Positions 24,631-37,296 of a stretch of 64,000 bases of DNA are shown here, piece by piece. Position 1 is the stretch's first letter, and each line of letters opens with the position of its first letter. Origin of the DNA: Rotaria socialis (lineage: Eukaryota > Rotifera > Eurotatoria > Philodinida > Philodinidae); NCBI GenBank assembly GCA_905331475.1, contig CAJNYU010000560.1, positions 124,001 through 188,000 on the forward strand, read 5' to 3'. Made by a program: the position numbers and the translations under genes. The notes beneath the pieces are model-generated. The model saw nothing but the letters and a program-made list of their open reading frames with translations. It ran no database searches and was not told where the DNA came from.

Positions 24631-25625
24631 TATTATTGTTTAATAGAAAGTATCCGTATGTAATCTGCTTGTAGTTTTTCAAGTATTGTAAAAGTGAATG
24701 CAAAAATAGAACTGCGTAAATAAAAATTTCAATGACGTATGAAATGTTTTGCTTTTGAAGTTCTGCCAGAAATCGTTCGAATTCGACGCCGGGTCATTCC
24801 GAAAATAATGCATAATCATTTTTCTATCGGCTAATTTGTCAGATACATAACTCATTTCTCTTATCAGAGATAGTCATTTCGCGCTTAAAGATCGTATGGG
24901 TTAAGTTAAAAGAACTGAAAATTTTGAATAGTGAGCCGATCGTGATGGGTACATAACATTGACAGGTATTTGTTTTTAATCTCACTTTTTTTAAACATTC
25001 GATACCGCGGAATATCTTATATGATTAATTCTATTAGAGTGTGTTTATCTTATGATTTAATACAAAACCAAATATGCTAATTCCCACATGATTAATTGAA
25101 AATATGGCTGAATACTAACACGAATAGCTGCTAGAAGCACCAGAGATATACATTCATCATAATCTGTTCAAGTGCGACTAATATGCCGACAAATCATGAG
25201 TAATCAGAATATACAATATGTATTATTTCTCATGGAAAATGCAATTAAGTAGATGATCGAATTAAATTTTCAGTAACATGAACAGAACTGTATGCTTAAA
25301 AACCCGATGGCGTAATTTGACATGGGACTTGATGAATTTTCACATAGAAAGATAAGACAAGTATAGGCTCATTTTCATTTTTTTTTATCAGGCCACGTTT
25401 TTATTCTTGAATGCAAAATGTATCTCTATGTAATTCTAATATTTTGATCTAGCTTATATTTTGTTTTCTACTTTTGACTAGAAAACAAAGCAGAAATACT
25501 TTAATTATATATACACTGACAGTCACAAGACAAATAAAAAGATTTCAAATAAGAATAAAAGAAAAACAAATGTATGGATGCATCGCTCGCTCGAAAGAGA
25601 AAAGCCAAAAACACAGTTGTTCATA
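24631..25625. other. No gene recognised
   Basis: AT-rich sequence between the receptor relic and the 3' end of the calcium-sensor gene. Short frames such as 25474-25665 overlap or abut the real last exon on the opposite strand and are not credible. Confidence 0.5.
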
Positions 25626-28448
25626 TTATCGATCAGGTTCGCTTGTGTCGGCCGTTAACATTTGATATAGAACTCGATCAGCTAGACAGCCGCGAATAAA
25701 TTCTTCTTCTGTAATAACTCTACAATACAATAAACAATATTCATACACAAAAGAAGCGCAGTTCATTTCTCATCGATATCTTACCCGTTTTTATCTTCAT
25801 CCTATTGAAAAATAAAAAGAACTCTTATGATAATCAAAAACTTCATAATAAAATCTTACCATAATGGCAAATATTTGCGTTGTTCGGTTTTCTGGTGTAT
25901 CATTTGGATCACGACCTGCAAGTGCACCGTTCGATGCATTTTTTGCAATACCAGCACCGAGTAAATCATAAATTGACTGTAAACAAAAATCAAATAACGA
26001 TGAACATAAATATACATATATATAGTATCAACATACTTCTATAATTCTAAGCATTTCTTGTCGATCAATACTTCCATTTGAATCAATGTCATACATTTTG
26101 AAAGCCCATTTTAATTTCTTTTCAGGATTTCCTTTAGCTAAATATTTATTTTCATAGTTTAATAAACGATTTTCTATTGTCAGTGTTTACCTGTAATATT
26201 TATTGCCATCAGAAATTCTCTAGAAATTAATGAAAAAATAGAATTGATTAATAAATAAAAGTTCCGAGACAATAATATGCGCTGAATCGAGCGTTTGAAT
26301 ATTAAATAATAAAAATTCTTACTTGAAATCAATTTTGCCTGAATTATCTGCATCAAAAGTACGAAATATATGTGTACAAAATGCTTCGGCTTGTCCATTG
26401 GGAAAAAATTGACGATAGACTTGAATGAATTTTTTCTTTGTTAATTCACCATTGGGGCAATCGAGCTTAAAAAAATAGAAAATTCTTCGTTCCTATAATC
26501 TATATAAACATAAAATCAACGCTAGAATTCTATTCCTTATACGTCCACTATTTACATTTTCATTCGTTTCAAAAGCTTATTAATGCAATTGAAGTGTGAA
26601 GTTTTATCCAATCTCATATTTAATATTATTCATAAAATCACTACTACCAATATTTTTTTTCTATATCTACAACTTTCGGAGGGCGTTGCTCTATAAGTTT
26701 ATTACAATATTAATAAGCATATCCAAACTGTAATTATACAGAAAAAAAATGGTATCCGGCGGAAATATCTTTCACATGAAGTAGCCAACATAGACCGAAA
26801 TCTAGTCAAGTCGAGTTTGATTTGAGAGACTCGGCTTTTTTTTTGAAAGTTTTCATTTTTTCATTCAACTGTTTCTCGACATTGACCGCTATTATCAGTT
26901 GCTGCATTGCAATGATACAAATCTCACTCATTGCAGTAAATTAATTGAACAAAAAATACGACAAATAAACGACGATGAACTGGCGACGCCCAATAGACAA
27001 TAATGAATGGCGCACCGTGACTTTCATCGCATTCAATACATTAGGTTCTATTAACCAATTTGTCACACAACAATGAACTGACCGATCACGGATATCTATG
27101 ATTCTTGTTATTGATGAATAAGCCTACCTGCTGTTGTCAATTATTATTATTGCTGAAAAATCTGCTTTTGAAACTTCGTTGTTTGAGTCGAGCCGAATGT
27201 TTTTTTGCTCGTTTCGGTCTATGGTAGAAAAACCTGATGAGATTTCTCTAATCATAAACCAGAATCGTCTTGATAGACTTTTCTATGATGATTAATACGG
27301 CTTTAGTAGTCGTTCATCGTTTTTAATCTAATGATCAAGATAAAGAACTTTTTTTTGTTATTTCTTGACTGCATACATAAATTCTATGCACTTGAATTAT
27401 GTTCTTCTACGATTTTAATGTTTCTTATTGTATCGCTGAAGTATTATTCTGCGTCTTTATATCCTTCAGGATATGAAGAACATTAGTATTAATCAATGAA
27501 CTTAGTTATCATCAACAAGTTCATCGGTCTCTTCTCTTTTTTTCTTTAGCGATTAGAAATCAAAAAATTTGAATATCTTATTGTTTCCTTAATGGGAAAA
27601 CTCACGATTATTACTAGTTACAAAATAATAAGTGCATCGATCAAACCAAAATGTGACTGTAAATTTAAATATATTAATCGGTCTTCATTCTTTCTTTTTC
27701 GATGGCGTTTCCTTTTTTCCCTATGTATGTATTATACTCATTTAGAAACTACCAGCAAATGATGTGATCTTCGACCGACAGACATCCTGAAAAGGGAATC
27801 TTAGAGAGAAAGAAATCAGCTATTCGAATCATTTAGTTCTATTATCATGAGAAATCCTACAAGGAAAGAATCAGCATCAGTGGTTGTTTTAAAAAGACTA
27901 ATGCTTAATGTCAAAAAATATTTCCTTAGCTGATTGTTCTTTACAGATACAAATGACTTTTAGTTTATCATACAAAAGAAGTCTGCTTCAGTGATAAGAC
28001 TTAAAGCTATATGATTAAGCTTTTATTTAAAAGAGGCAAAAAAAAACAAAAGTTAATATTTCGATGTAATCAACTGATAAAGTCAAAGTGGCTTAGTTCC
28101 GATGTTCGGCTATCAAAGGAATACGCGCTGTATAGAAAGTAAAAAGAACGTTAGTAGAAAAAAAATAAGAAATTTGAACAATAGTCAAATGATATTTTCG
28201 TTTCCTACAGGAAGAACAATTTTTTTGCTTCTAGTACTGACAGAATATACGATTATTTGGTGTACGTAGAAGGATAAACAAAAACATGATTATACCCTTA
28301 GGTAGTTTAAGTGTTCATTTGTTTATGTAATACTTACAATAAAACCTTCATACCATTCCATAATTTGATCTTTTGTAAATTCCGTATTGTCTTGAAGAAA
28401 ATCTAAATCTGCTTTGGATAATTTCTTTTTCGATGAAACACAGCCCAT
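25626..28448 (-). CDS. Neuronal calcium sensor protein (hippocalcin/neurocalcin type)
   Basis: Seven exons, 28448..28338, 26465..26323, 26219..26191, 26131..26037, 25976..25860, 25801..25785 and 25719..25626, join in frame to 201 residues. Proteins of this family sense calcium and attach to membranes in neurons and photoreceptors. The N-terminus MGCVSSKKK has Gly2 for myristoylation and a Cys3 that could be palmitoylated. EF-hand 1 is degenerate (CPNG), as is usual. Canonical loops are at residues about 75-86 ([12 protein letters not shown]), 109-120 ([12 protein letters not shown]) and 166-177 (DEDKNGVITEEE). A short insert, [11 protein letters not shown] (about 139-149), lies before EF4 where relatives are shorter. 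Intron 1 is 1.87 kb. Very small exons (29 and 17 bp) are supported by phase. Confidence 0.93.
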
Positions 28449-30536
28449 TATGTCTTATTTGTTCGATAATAATCAAAGAGCATTATTCAATCACAACGAT
28501 TGACGATAATATGTCTTTTTGTCTAGGGTTTCAAATTGTTGTATTTTGAACAAAAAAAACTGAAACAAACCAATCGACAGGTTTCTTATCTTTCTCGTTT
28601 CTTGTACTCTGTTTATCGATGGATATTATAATGATTTTCTCTCTTTCGCTGTTTCCTCCTTGGCTTCTTCGTCTTCTTCTTTTTTTTTACAGATAGCGGA
28701 AAAAAGAAAGAAAGAGAGCAACTATGTAGCCGAAACAATACGGAGGTCGTAACGGACGGATGAGTGAATTTCTCTCAATAACATTCATAACTCAATTGGC
28801 AAATACATATATTACTCGTTGTCATCATCATCCGTTCAGTTTCTATTGCTTTTCTTTTTAACGAATCCACAAGCGAACGACAACTTTTCAACGATCTACA
28901 CTATAGAAATAAGATTTATAACTTGATATGATTAACAAAATTCACAAATGCTCAGATAAAATGAAATTCTACTTTCTTTTTTTCTTCAATTTCTTTTTGT
29001 CAATATCGATTACTGATAGAAGAGAAAATTAATTTTATTCTATTTCGAATAAAATAAGACAGTATATATAATTTATGTTGACATCTTTTTAAAATATTTT
29101 ATACTTGATGAAGGCTTAATTACAGTAGGCTTTGATGTAATTAATAAAATGCCGAAAAAGAAAAAGGACTGTTTCGTTTAAGTTACATAGATAATAGTCG
29201 ATAATCGATCTAGCTAAGAAATAAATCTATCAATCACGAAAATATTACTATTTATCGTGACGATTAAGCATCTGAATCATAGAATATTATTAGAAAAAAT
29301 ATTCGTCTAGCAAACGATTTTCCTTTCTAATCAATCAAGATAAATATTATATGTTTTTTTAATCATATGATTGATAGAAATTATGTTCCCGTTAAAAAAC
29401 TATGTTTCTTATGTAAACATACTTCAGTTTTATTGACATGTTTATTTATTATTAGTAGAAAGAGCAGATTGAACAACTAGTTTTAGCTCGGGTTATTTCT
29501 CGAAATAGATTGAACAAGAATGTTTAGTTCGCATACTTAAAGGTGAAAATTTCTTTTTGTGTCGATATGTTATTTTATTGACTAAATAGTTTGCAATATC
29601 ACACAAAGACAAGATCTGTTTCGGCCAAAGTTCTGCTCTTTATTGTTTGATGAGTTTCGAGATACTTTATAGAAACATGTTGCTGTTTCCAACTGATCAA
29701 ATTTGTTTTCTTGGGTCGAAATAAATTAACTGATCAGGTCGAACGCACCACAAAAATTCTATAGTACTGAATATATACGAAAGGAATCATTCAACGTAAC
29801 CTAATAGTGTCATTCTTCTTTATCTAAGACATTTTTTGTTACTAAACAAGCAGTGCTTTTATTTAATCATCAGAACGAAATTATCTTCTTTTGAAAAATA
29901 ATCCAAATAGAACCGGCAATTTAATCTGTCGCATCTGTTACATTCCGAGTTAGTAGTTATTTGTATTTATTCATGTCTAACTTTTCGTACATCTATGTTT
30001 TTCGTTCGGTCTACGAACAGAAATGACTATCATTCTCAAGAGTTTGAATAGATAGAAAGAAACATGAAGCACTTATGTTTTATCGGAGACTAAGTACAAT
30101 TGCAGACTGTATATATAATCATCTTGAGAATACCAGTTAATGTCAAGTAACTCGGAATAAATAACTGGTCTCTTTTTTTTATTGTCTCGTGTTTAAATAT
30201 AAGAACATATATAGCCTTACAAAGGCACTGAATACAGCAAATGTCAGTTCCCGAATTTTTACAATTTCAAAAGCAACACTACAGTCAATAAAATCGATCC
30301 AAACTAAGAAACTGATTTCGATATTGAAATATGATTCGATTTTGTCAGCTCTATTGATAATTTAATCTCTTCGTATGTCTTGTAAAATGACGCAACGGCT
30401 GAGACAAGAACAATCTGTCTCGATGAAGAGTTGCATTGATTGTGCTGTTAAGCTTTAATTTCATTCGGTTTAATGGCGCCCTTAGCATTCTCTATTTAAT
30501 CAATAGTTCACATGAAATATAATTAAATAAGAATAT
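28449..30536. other. Intergenic, no gene recognised
   Basis: Two kilobases of AT-rich DNA upstream of the calcium-sensor gene. Its promoter should lie near 28450-28900. No supported ORF and no clear repeat. Confidence 0.5.
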
Positions 30537-31439
30537 TTATTCTTTCCTATGGAAAATATATCGAGCCCAATTAGCATCACAAGGTACATGTGGTTCGTAC
30601 CATTGAGATGGTATAATATTGTCTAATGAAGTAATACGAGTAGTTGAATATTGATCCCATGCTTGTCGAATTTGTACTAAATTAGTTTTGTTTTGGTGAG
30701 CTCGTAAATAATATTGCCCATCAGGATTAGTCGATTCATAGAAAGATCGATCATGATTATTAAAAAGATAATTAAGCAAGTCTTTATGGGTTTGCTTTTT
30801 CGTTTGAGCTTTATATTCATTCAATCGGTCAGTACATAAATTTTCAATTTCAGTTAATTCATCTTCAGTTGTATTGTTCGTCGCGATAGTGTTGATATTG
30901 TCTTGTAGTCGTTTGAGACGTATGCGCTTTAATTGTTTAATAGTATGAAGTAATGAATTAACATCTTGAATTTTTTCAAGTAGAGATTTTTCATTGGATG
31001 GTTGTTCATTGATAATACTGTTGCCAGTAGCAATTGGTTGTTTTTGTTTTTGACGTCGAAGTCGAGCACGTTTTGATTTTCTACGATGAATTTGTTTTTG
31101 AATATTTTTAACAATATGAGAATCATATATGAAATTATTTGACTGTTCAATTTTAAGTTTTAATTGAAGTAAAACTTCATGATTAGAAATTTTTAATGCA
31201 TCTTCATATTGTTGAAGAAGATGGGCATGTTGAATCAACTGTTGGCGATAACTAAATAATGAAATTCGATTCGAAGACAATTGTTTTTCTTCTTTTTTTC
31301 TTGTGATCCAGTTTTTTAACCATTCTTGGTCAATTTTTGGTTGTTGGACTACTTTTAAACCTTCGTTTATTATGAATTCACGAGTAGGTAGAGGTGGAGG
31401 TGGAATATTAGAAAAAAATGGATGATAGGGTTGCATCAT
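30537..31439 (-). CDS. PDCD7: U11/U12 snRNP 59K protein (PDCD7 homologue)
   Basis: An intronless frame of 300 residues from ATG 31439. PDCD7 is the 59-kDa subunit of the U11/U12 di-snRNP, which recognises minor-class introns. The N-terminus is proline-rich (NIPPPPLPT). Long basic coiled-coil stretches follow (about 40-230, with RRKSKRARLRRQKQK). The C-terminal domain has the family pattern IRQAWDQY, then IPSQWYEP and a closing W-A-x-Y-I. The frame is also open upstream to an acceptor-like AG at 31460-31461, so a short 5' exon may precede; a region of the human protein rich in proline is shorter here. The identification rests mainly on the C-terminal domain. Confidence 0.78.
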   Translation of the reverse strand: MMQPYHPFFSNIPPPPLPTREFIINEGLKVVQQPKIDQEWLKNWITRKKEEKQLSSNRISLFSYRQQLIQHAHLLQQYEDALKISNHEVLLQLKLKIEQSNNFIYDSHIVKNIQKQIHRRKSKRARLRRQKQKQPIATGNSIINEQPSNEKSLLEKIQDVNSLLHTIKQLKRIRLKRLQDNINTIATNNTTEDELTEIENLCTDRLNEYKAQTKKQTHKDLLNYLFNNHDRSFYESTNPDGQYYLRAHQNKTNLVQIRQAWDQYSTTRITSLDNIIPSQWYEPHVPCDANWARYIFHRKE

Positions 31440-32303
31440 TCGTTGTTCATCTGATAGATCTACAATAATAAGTGAGTCATAAGGAAAACGAAAAATTCAA
31501 TGGAATGAAGTCTTTGACTATTAAACACTAAAGATGTATGGGACCACACTTTTCTGGTACCGGAGATTCTAGCTTTTCTATTGACACAAAAATTTTGCAG
31601 AATTTATTTGTCTTACAATTCCGATGCTTTTCAATACGTATTTTTTTTTAAATTTCTTTACTACAACTGTAACTCAGATCTACTTCACTGCTGCACTCCT
31701 TCCTCGGAATTACGGGAGTCTCGCTCTTTTCACCCTGAGACTGGAACTGGTTTAGAACGTCTCTCACTAAGACAGTCGCGATTGAAATCATTCAACAAGT
31801 TTTAGTTATGCACGACTTTTCTCGAGTAAATCGTTTTAGTACAGAAAATGAACTTTACAGACTACCGCAGGATTGCCAAGTTTCAACGAAAAACTAGATT
31901 TTCGATTCATTTTAGCATTTATGTCAACTGTATAATATTGAAAGTAAATCTTATCAAACAACACCCTTTGATATTGGGCGTTTTGTTTAACTCTGTTGAA
32001 ATTCCTCATACCAATTTTACAGAAATCCCATGTATTCAATTATTCGTTATATTGAAATGAAAAGACAACCATTGATGGCTCGCTTATATATTTACTGATA
32101 AAATCGAAACATTAGCCAAATCAATAAAATAACGCAAACAAATAAAATAAATTCTTAAAAGAGATATATAGAGAGAGAAAACAAGAGATTACAATATTCA
32201 GTAGTCTCTCACAAAACTTTTGAATCCAAAATAGAAATAATTTTTTCCAAACATATTTTGAGCACCACAGGTTTTTTTTCCAAGCGATCGACAACGATCA
32301 ATT
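31440..32303. other. Intergenic, no gene recognised
   Basis: Short frames on both strands (31581-31805, 31836-32060) overlap each other antisense and show no domain. Includes the UCKL1 3' flank. Confidence 0.5.
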
Positions 32304-35300
32304 TCAACTATAATTATTCGGAAATCTAGTTCGACCAGACAAAGGTGAATCTGGTGTAGATGGTTGAGAATTCATGTTTCCATTGGCAATCAAGCCCAAA
32401 TCATCTGCATCTGATGTATATCCAGTTAAATCAGTTCCAAAATATCGATCACCAAAATTGCCCAAACCAGGACAAATAAAGCCAGATGTTAAGTCAAGCT
32501 GTGTGTCGCATGCAGTTGTCACTATTTTGACTTTCGGAAACACATAAGCGATTGTTTGAACTCCTGTATAAATCAAGCATTTGAAAAAGACTCTTTTCCA
32601 TATTACCTGTAGGATTAAAGTGTAAAACACAACGTCGATACTATTATTCTTTCTGCATCCTTTTACTAAAGTATCCCCGAAAATCATTGGAGTCGAAATG
32701 CATCAGTATGTTACTTCTTGGGAAACTAAAGAATCTCAGTCGGATTCTTGACTCTTGTAGTTGAACGCTCCTTTTGAAACTCGTATTTCATAGAAATATT
32801 GATGCATTATCAACCAACCTTGCTTTGATACCAATAATGAAAGAAGAGCAATTTTTTCTTCGGGCACATTATGATCTAATAAAACTCGTATAGCCATTAA
32901 TGCAGCTGCTCCTGTTGCTATTAAAAACAAAAATTATTTTTGCGATACGATAGAGTACAGAAATGTTGTATTACCGATCGTAGCATCGAGAATTAATACA
33001 TAAGCACGAGCAATATCACGTGGTAATCGAAGGTAATGAAGCTAATCATTGAAAACATTCATTAAGATTAAAAGATCATTTCTCTTCTTACTTCAGGTTC
33101 ACCAGTCATTGGATTTGTTTGAATTAATATTTTACCAATTTTAGCGTCTTTATATACTTCAATCAGTGCTGGTTCTAAACATTCACCAGCGCGAATAATA
33201 GACACGCCACAAATCTATGCGTTCAGATAAACACTTAGACAAAACAGTTGACATAAATATCTTACTTCAGCGTATACATGTTTCTTTCCCGTGTAAATAA
33301 GATTTTGAGGTGTTTCTACGGTAACATCCTAAATAATACGAACAAAAATTTGTATTGCGATTAAAAATATTGCAAAATAAAATTACGTCGAATGGTAATA
33401 GAGATAATGCATATTCGATTAATATTCGCATCAGACGTTTTGAATAAAAAATAAATTCATCGCGATCCGTATCCTTATTTCTTAAAAACCACACAAGTTT
33501 TGCAAGACGAATCCTTATCGAAATTACCTAATGATAGTATGAAGATATTTTATCTGTGCTGTTTGTTCCACAATATAAAATGTTTCGGGCATTGGCAAAT
33601 GAGACATTAAATCGACGTTATGGACAAGTTCATTTCGAACTTTTACGCCACGCTAATAGAATAATCGAAATTAAAATAAACCATTCGAAGTTTTTGTATT
33701 TACCTTTTGAAGTTCTCGATTAACGTGACAGACAATCAAATCAATGGCTATTTCATTCTCGCCACCTATAAGTATAAATAATATTTTCATATTTCATGAA
33801 AATATGGTAAATCTTTAGATTCTTATAGGACAATCATGTTATCAGATATTTCTGTTGCAAAATATCAAAATACAACTTCTGGTAAATAGAAATGACTCGT
33901 TTATACTACGAACATAAGAGTTGAAGTGTTACTAATTAATTAGCGACAGAATCTGTCTGTATACAAAATATAATTATAAATTATTTCACTAGAAAAGAGA
34001 AAGCTTCGAGTCGATTAGCTACAAGAATAGCCTATAACAGTGTATTGTCTAGAATGAAATAACCCAATAATTAGATTTCTTCCCCTATGTCTGAAATTTT
34101 AGCTAAGAAATGATGTCAAAAACAAAGCTCTATAAAACATTCGTGAGCTGTTCCCATCAACGAACTGATCTGATCAAACAGCGATTTTCTTCGAGTGCGT
34201 CTTAGGAATCTTCCATCATAGTGTGAAAAATCCCTCTGTTTTATTATTATTATTGTGCTTACCTCTTGGAACAATTATATCAGCATAGGTCATTGTTGGC
34301 GCAATATAATGATCATAAGAAGGTTTAACAAAACGTGTATATTGTTGTATAACACCTTCGATATCACGTCCACGTTCGGTAATATCTCTTTCAAGTCTAC
34401 GTGCAAGACGAATATCCGCATCAGTATCAACAAATACTTTCATATCAAGAATCTTTTTTTTTTGTGAAGACATTAAATAGTACAAACTAATTTATATCGA
34501 AAAGAAAAATACTTACGTCTCGAATTTCTATACTAAAAAATGACATAATCCCTTCAAAAATAACAACATTAGCGCCATACAACATTTTCTATAGATACTA
34601 AAAAATATATAATGAATAATATTTCTTTTCAAATTTACTGTATACGATTCACGAGAATGACTAGTAAAATTATATAGAGGAATTTCAACCTAACCCAAAA
34701 TTAAATCATAAAAAACATTAAATATAAAACATTTTGTTCTTCGACATCATACTTGTTTGCCGATTTTCAGATTTTTCAACGTTTCAATGAGTAGATCGAA
34801 ATCGAATGCATCCGGATGATCAAAATTATAATTATTCATGTTTGCTTGTTCATGTTGTTCCTCGGTGAGAACCTTTGATTTAAATAGTTATTGCATAAAA
34901 TTAAGAAAAACTCAATCAATCTTACTTTATAAAACGAGTCCATACTCAAAAGCGTTACCCAAGGTACATTTAATTTCTCCACAATATGTTGTGCTACTGT
35001 TGTTTTACCACTTGCACTTCCACCACAGATACCAATAACAAATGCTTCTTTAATTTCGCCGGATGCCTCATACCATGCTGGACGACCTATTGTTTATTCA
35101 TTTGAAAATTATAATAATCGAATGTTGAAATAAAATAACTACCTGCTGTATAGATTGTTTGTCTGCCACGAAACGACACGTGCTCGTCAAGGGAACGACT
35201 TATAGAGCGTATACGCCTACGATTGGCTTTGGCTGGTGAAGATATTGATCGGGCGAATGTGGATGATTTTTCATTTAGATTATTTTGCTGTGCTGATTGA

Positions 35301-35381
35301 AAACTTACTTGACGCTTATATGCTAATGGTGGTGCAGTACGGGGTTCCTCCTCGTTTGAGTCATCATTGTACTCAACATCA
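32304..35381 (-). CDS. UCKL1: Uridine-cytidine kinase-like 1 (kinase plus UPRT-like domain)
   Basis: Fourteen exons join in frame: 35381..35143, 35086..34926, 34872..34753, 34689..34639, 34588..34517, 34452..34263, 33765..33704, 33652..33528, 33480..33387, 33328..33266, 33214..33092, 33041..32975, 32917..32819, 32563..32304. They give about 574 residues; human UCKL1 has 548. The kinase half has the P-loop GGSASGKTT, the [10 protein letters not shown] segment, FEGIM and the [17 protein letters not shown] lid. The second half is uracil-phosphoribosyltransferase-like ([51 protein letters not shown]). It salvages pyrimidines by phosphorylating uridine; the UPRT half is usually inactive in animals. 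Exon 1 starts mid-codon; the upstream exon with the ATG is not found. The acceptor at 34453 has an A-rich, not T-rich, tract. Confidence 0.93.
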
Positions 35382-36512
35382 CTAAAAAATAGACCATCGA
35401 TTTAATCGAATGATTTCATACACTGACATGTTACGCATATTTTATCGGATTAGTCTGTCGATTACGGAGCAGCGTGTATTTTTTCAATGTAAATATGATG
35501 TTTGTTAGCATCGTATGACAAAAAGACTAATGTCCTCAAGTTTTTACCTTCCTTCCCCTCTCTCTCTCTCTCTCTCTCAAAAAAAGTATACTTTCATCAA
35601 AAGCATGCTTTTTTTCAGTGCAAATGCATTTTAAGTAAGAATTTATAATCAATGATAGAAATTATATTCGACTCATTTGCGTATTATATACCGCTCTAAT
35701 TAAGCTAAATTCGAGTATCCTATATTGTCGCAGGCAAATGCACAGACGTTCGAATGAATTTCGTGAATACAGAACGACATAAAATACTCGCGCCTCTTGT
35801 TTTTCCTTATTCGTCTAATAACATCATACGTAGACAATGATACAAGATAATTAGTGAGTTTGCTAATTAAAGAACAATAGTATCTTTCATGTTACATAAG
35901 TATTTTGGAGTTGATTGGAAAAATCTGCACTATGTCAATAAATAGCTGCTTCTAACGGAGCATTTGATTTATGTTCATGACTTTCATACTACAGAGTTAG
36001 ATGGATTAATCAACAAAGAAGTCATGCGTTCTTTGCTCAACTCCTGTATGTCACAAGAAAAATAAATCTCATTGCCGAACATTAAGCAAGTATAACAAGA
36101 AAGCGATTATTAATATGAGCATTTACATGTCTATGCTTTTAACAAACAATCACAAACACAATGAACCACTAAAATTTGCAAGTATTTTCATATACAATGA
36201 AATAGAACGAAAACATAAACATAAACATAACTTCAACCGAAAACGTACCTGTTCGAAGTACCTGAATGTCGACGATAGGTATTCATTGATGAATAAACTA
36301 TCTATGATTAAAATAAATCTAACTAACACAGAGATCTTTTGTAATAATTGAAATAGAAATTTATTCACAAAATTTTTATTTCTCTTCTTATTTTTCTTTT
36401 GGCACATACATAGAAAACAAAACAATGATGTAAATTAAATAAAAAATTGTTTTCTCTTTGTTTCACTACTATTCTTTCGTCGTCGTTGCCGCCCATTTTT
36501 TTTTCTTATTCT
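35382..36512. other. Region expected to hold the UCKL1 first exon; CT repeat
   Basis: The missing start exon of UCKL1 should lie here, but no candidate joins in phase. A (CT)n tract occurs at about 35557-35578. Overlapping antisense frames at 36115-36425 are not credible. Confidence 0.45.
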
Positions 36513-37296
36513 CTAATAAAGTCGTTGTGGTTTACCCATTGTCGATTTGACATAGAGTGCTCTTACATTTTGCCAATTCTTTTTAAGTAATGAAACAAGA
36601 AAATTAACTGATAAATTGATATTTGCAGCTAATTCTTCAACGGACATGTTAACATTTCCAAGGGCTACTGCTAAGCAAATTGTTTTCTTAGCTTGAAATT
36701 TGATGGTCGATTTGATTTCTTCAACTTTTTGTACCAACGAATCGCCGTGTGTAATAGATGTTGGAAATTTTCCAGCTTTATTCAAACCCGGTCCTGGCAA
36801 AAAGACATTATTTAGAGATAATGATTTTTTTAAAGTTTTGATCTAGGAAAATAATTACCAACAATACGTGGAATTTGTCGAATGACAACGTCCGATGCAA
36901 GAAATGCATCGTATTGATGAGCTAGTTTACGTATTAACTTTTTATCTTTATTTAATTTTTTTAAATCATCGATTGTCATTGCTGGGATGTTATTAGCGCG
37001 AGCTTCGTCACAATGTCTTTCATCACCCAGAACACATACAGTGAATTTTGGTTTCGGAATATGACGAAGACGGACGGTACCACTGAAACGTTTATCACGG
37101 GAAGGGTCAAAATTTTTTAAGACAACCTGTAATTCGACAGTTTCAGCAAATTTGCGTTTTTTAGTTTCATTAGAATAAGTTAAAACGTTTTGTGTTGTTT
37201 CAAACAGCATGTCCTAATGAAAAGAAAAGATTTCGTTGAAAACGATTTTTGCTTGTTCCTTTTTTTGGTACATACTCGAGTAACTTTCGACGACAT
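36513..37296 (-). CDS. RPL10A: Large ribosomal subunit protein uL1 (RPL10A)
   Basis: Three exons, 37296..37276 (MSSKVTR), 37213..36859 and 36793..36513, join to 218 residues; human has 217. The protein forms the L1 stalk of the 60S subunit, which guides release of tRNA from the E site. Diagnostic segments are [30 protein letters not shown], the KYDAFLAS-like [21 protein letters not shown] across the second junction, STIKFQ and the C-terminus [20 protein letters not shown] and TMGKPQRLY. The seven-codon first exon matches the conserved MSSKVxR start, which fixes the ATG. Nothing is missing. Confidence 0.97.
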
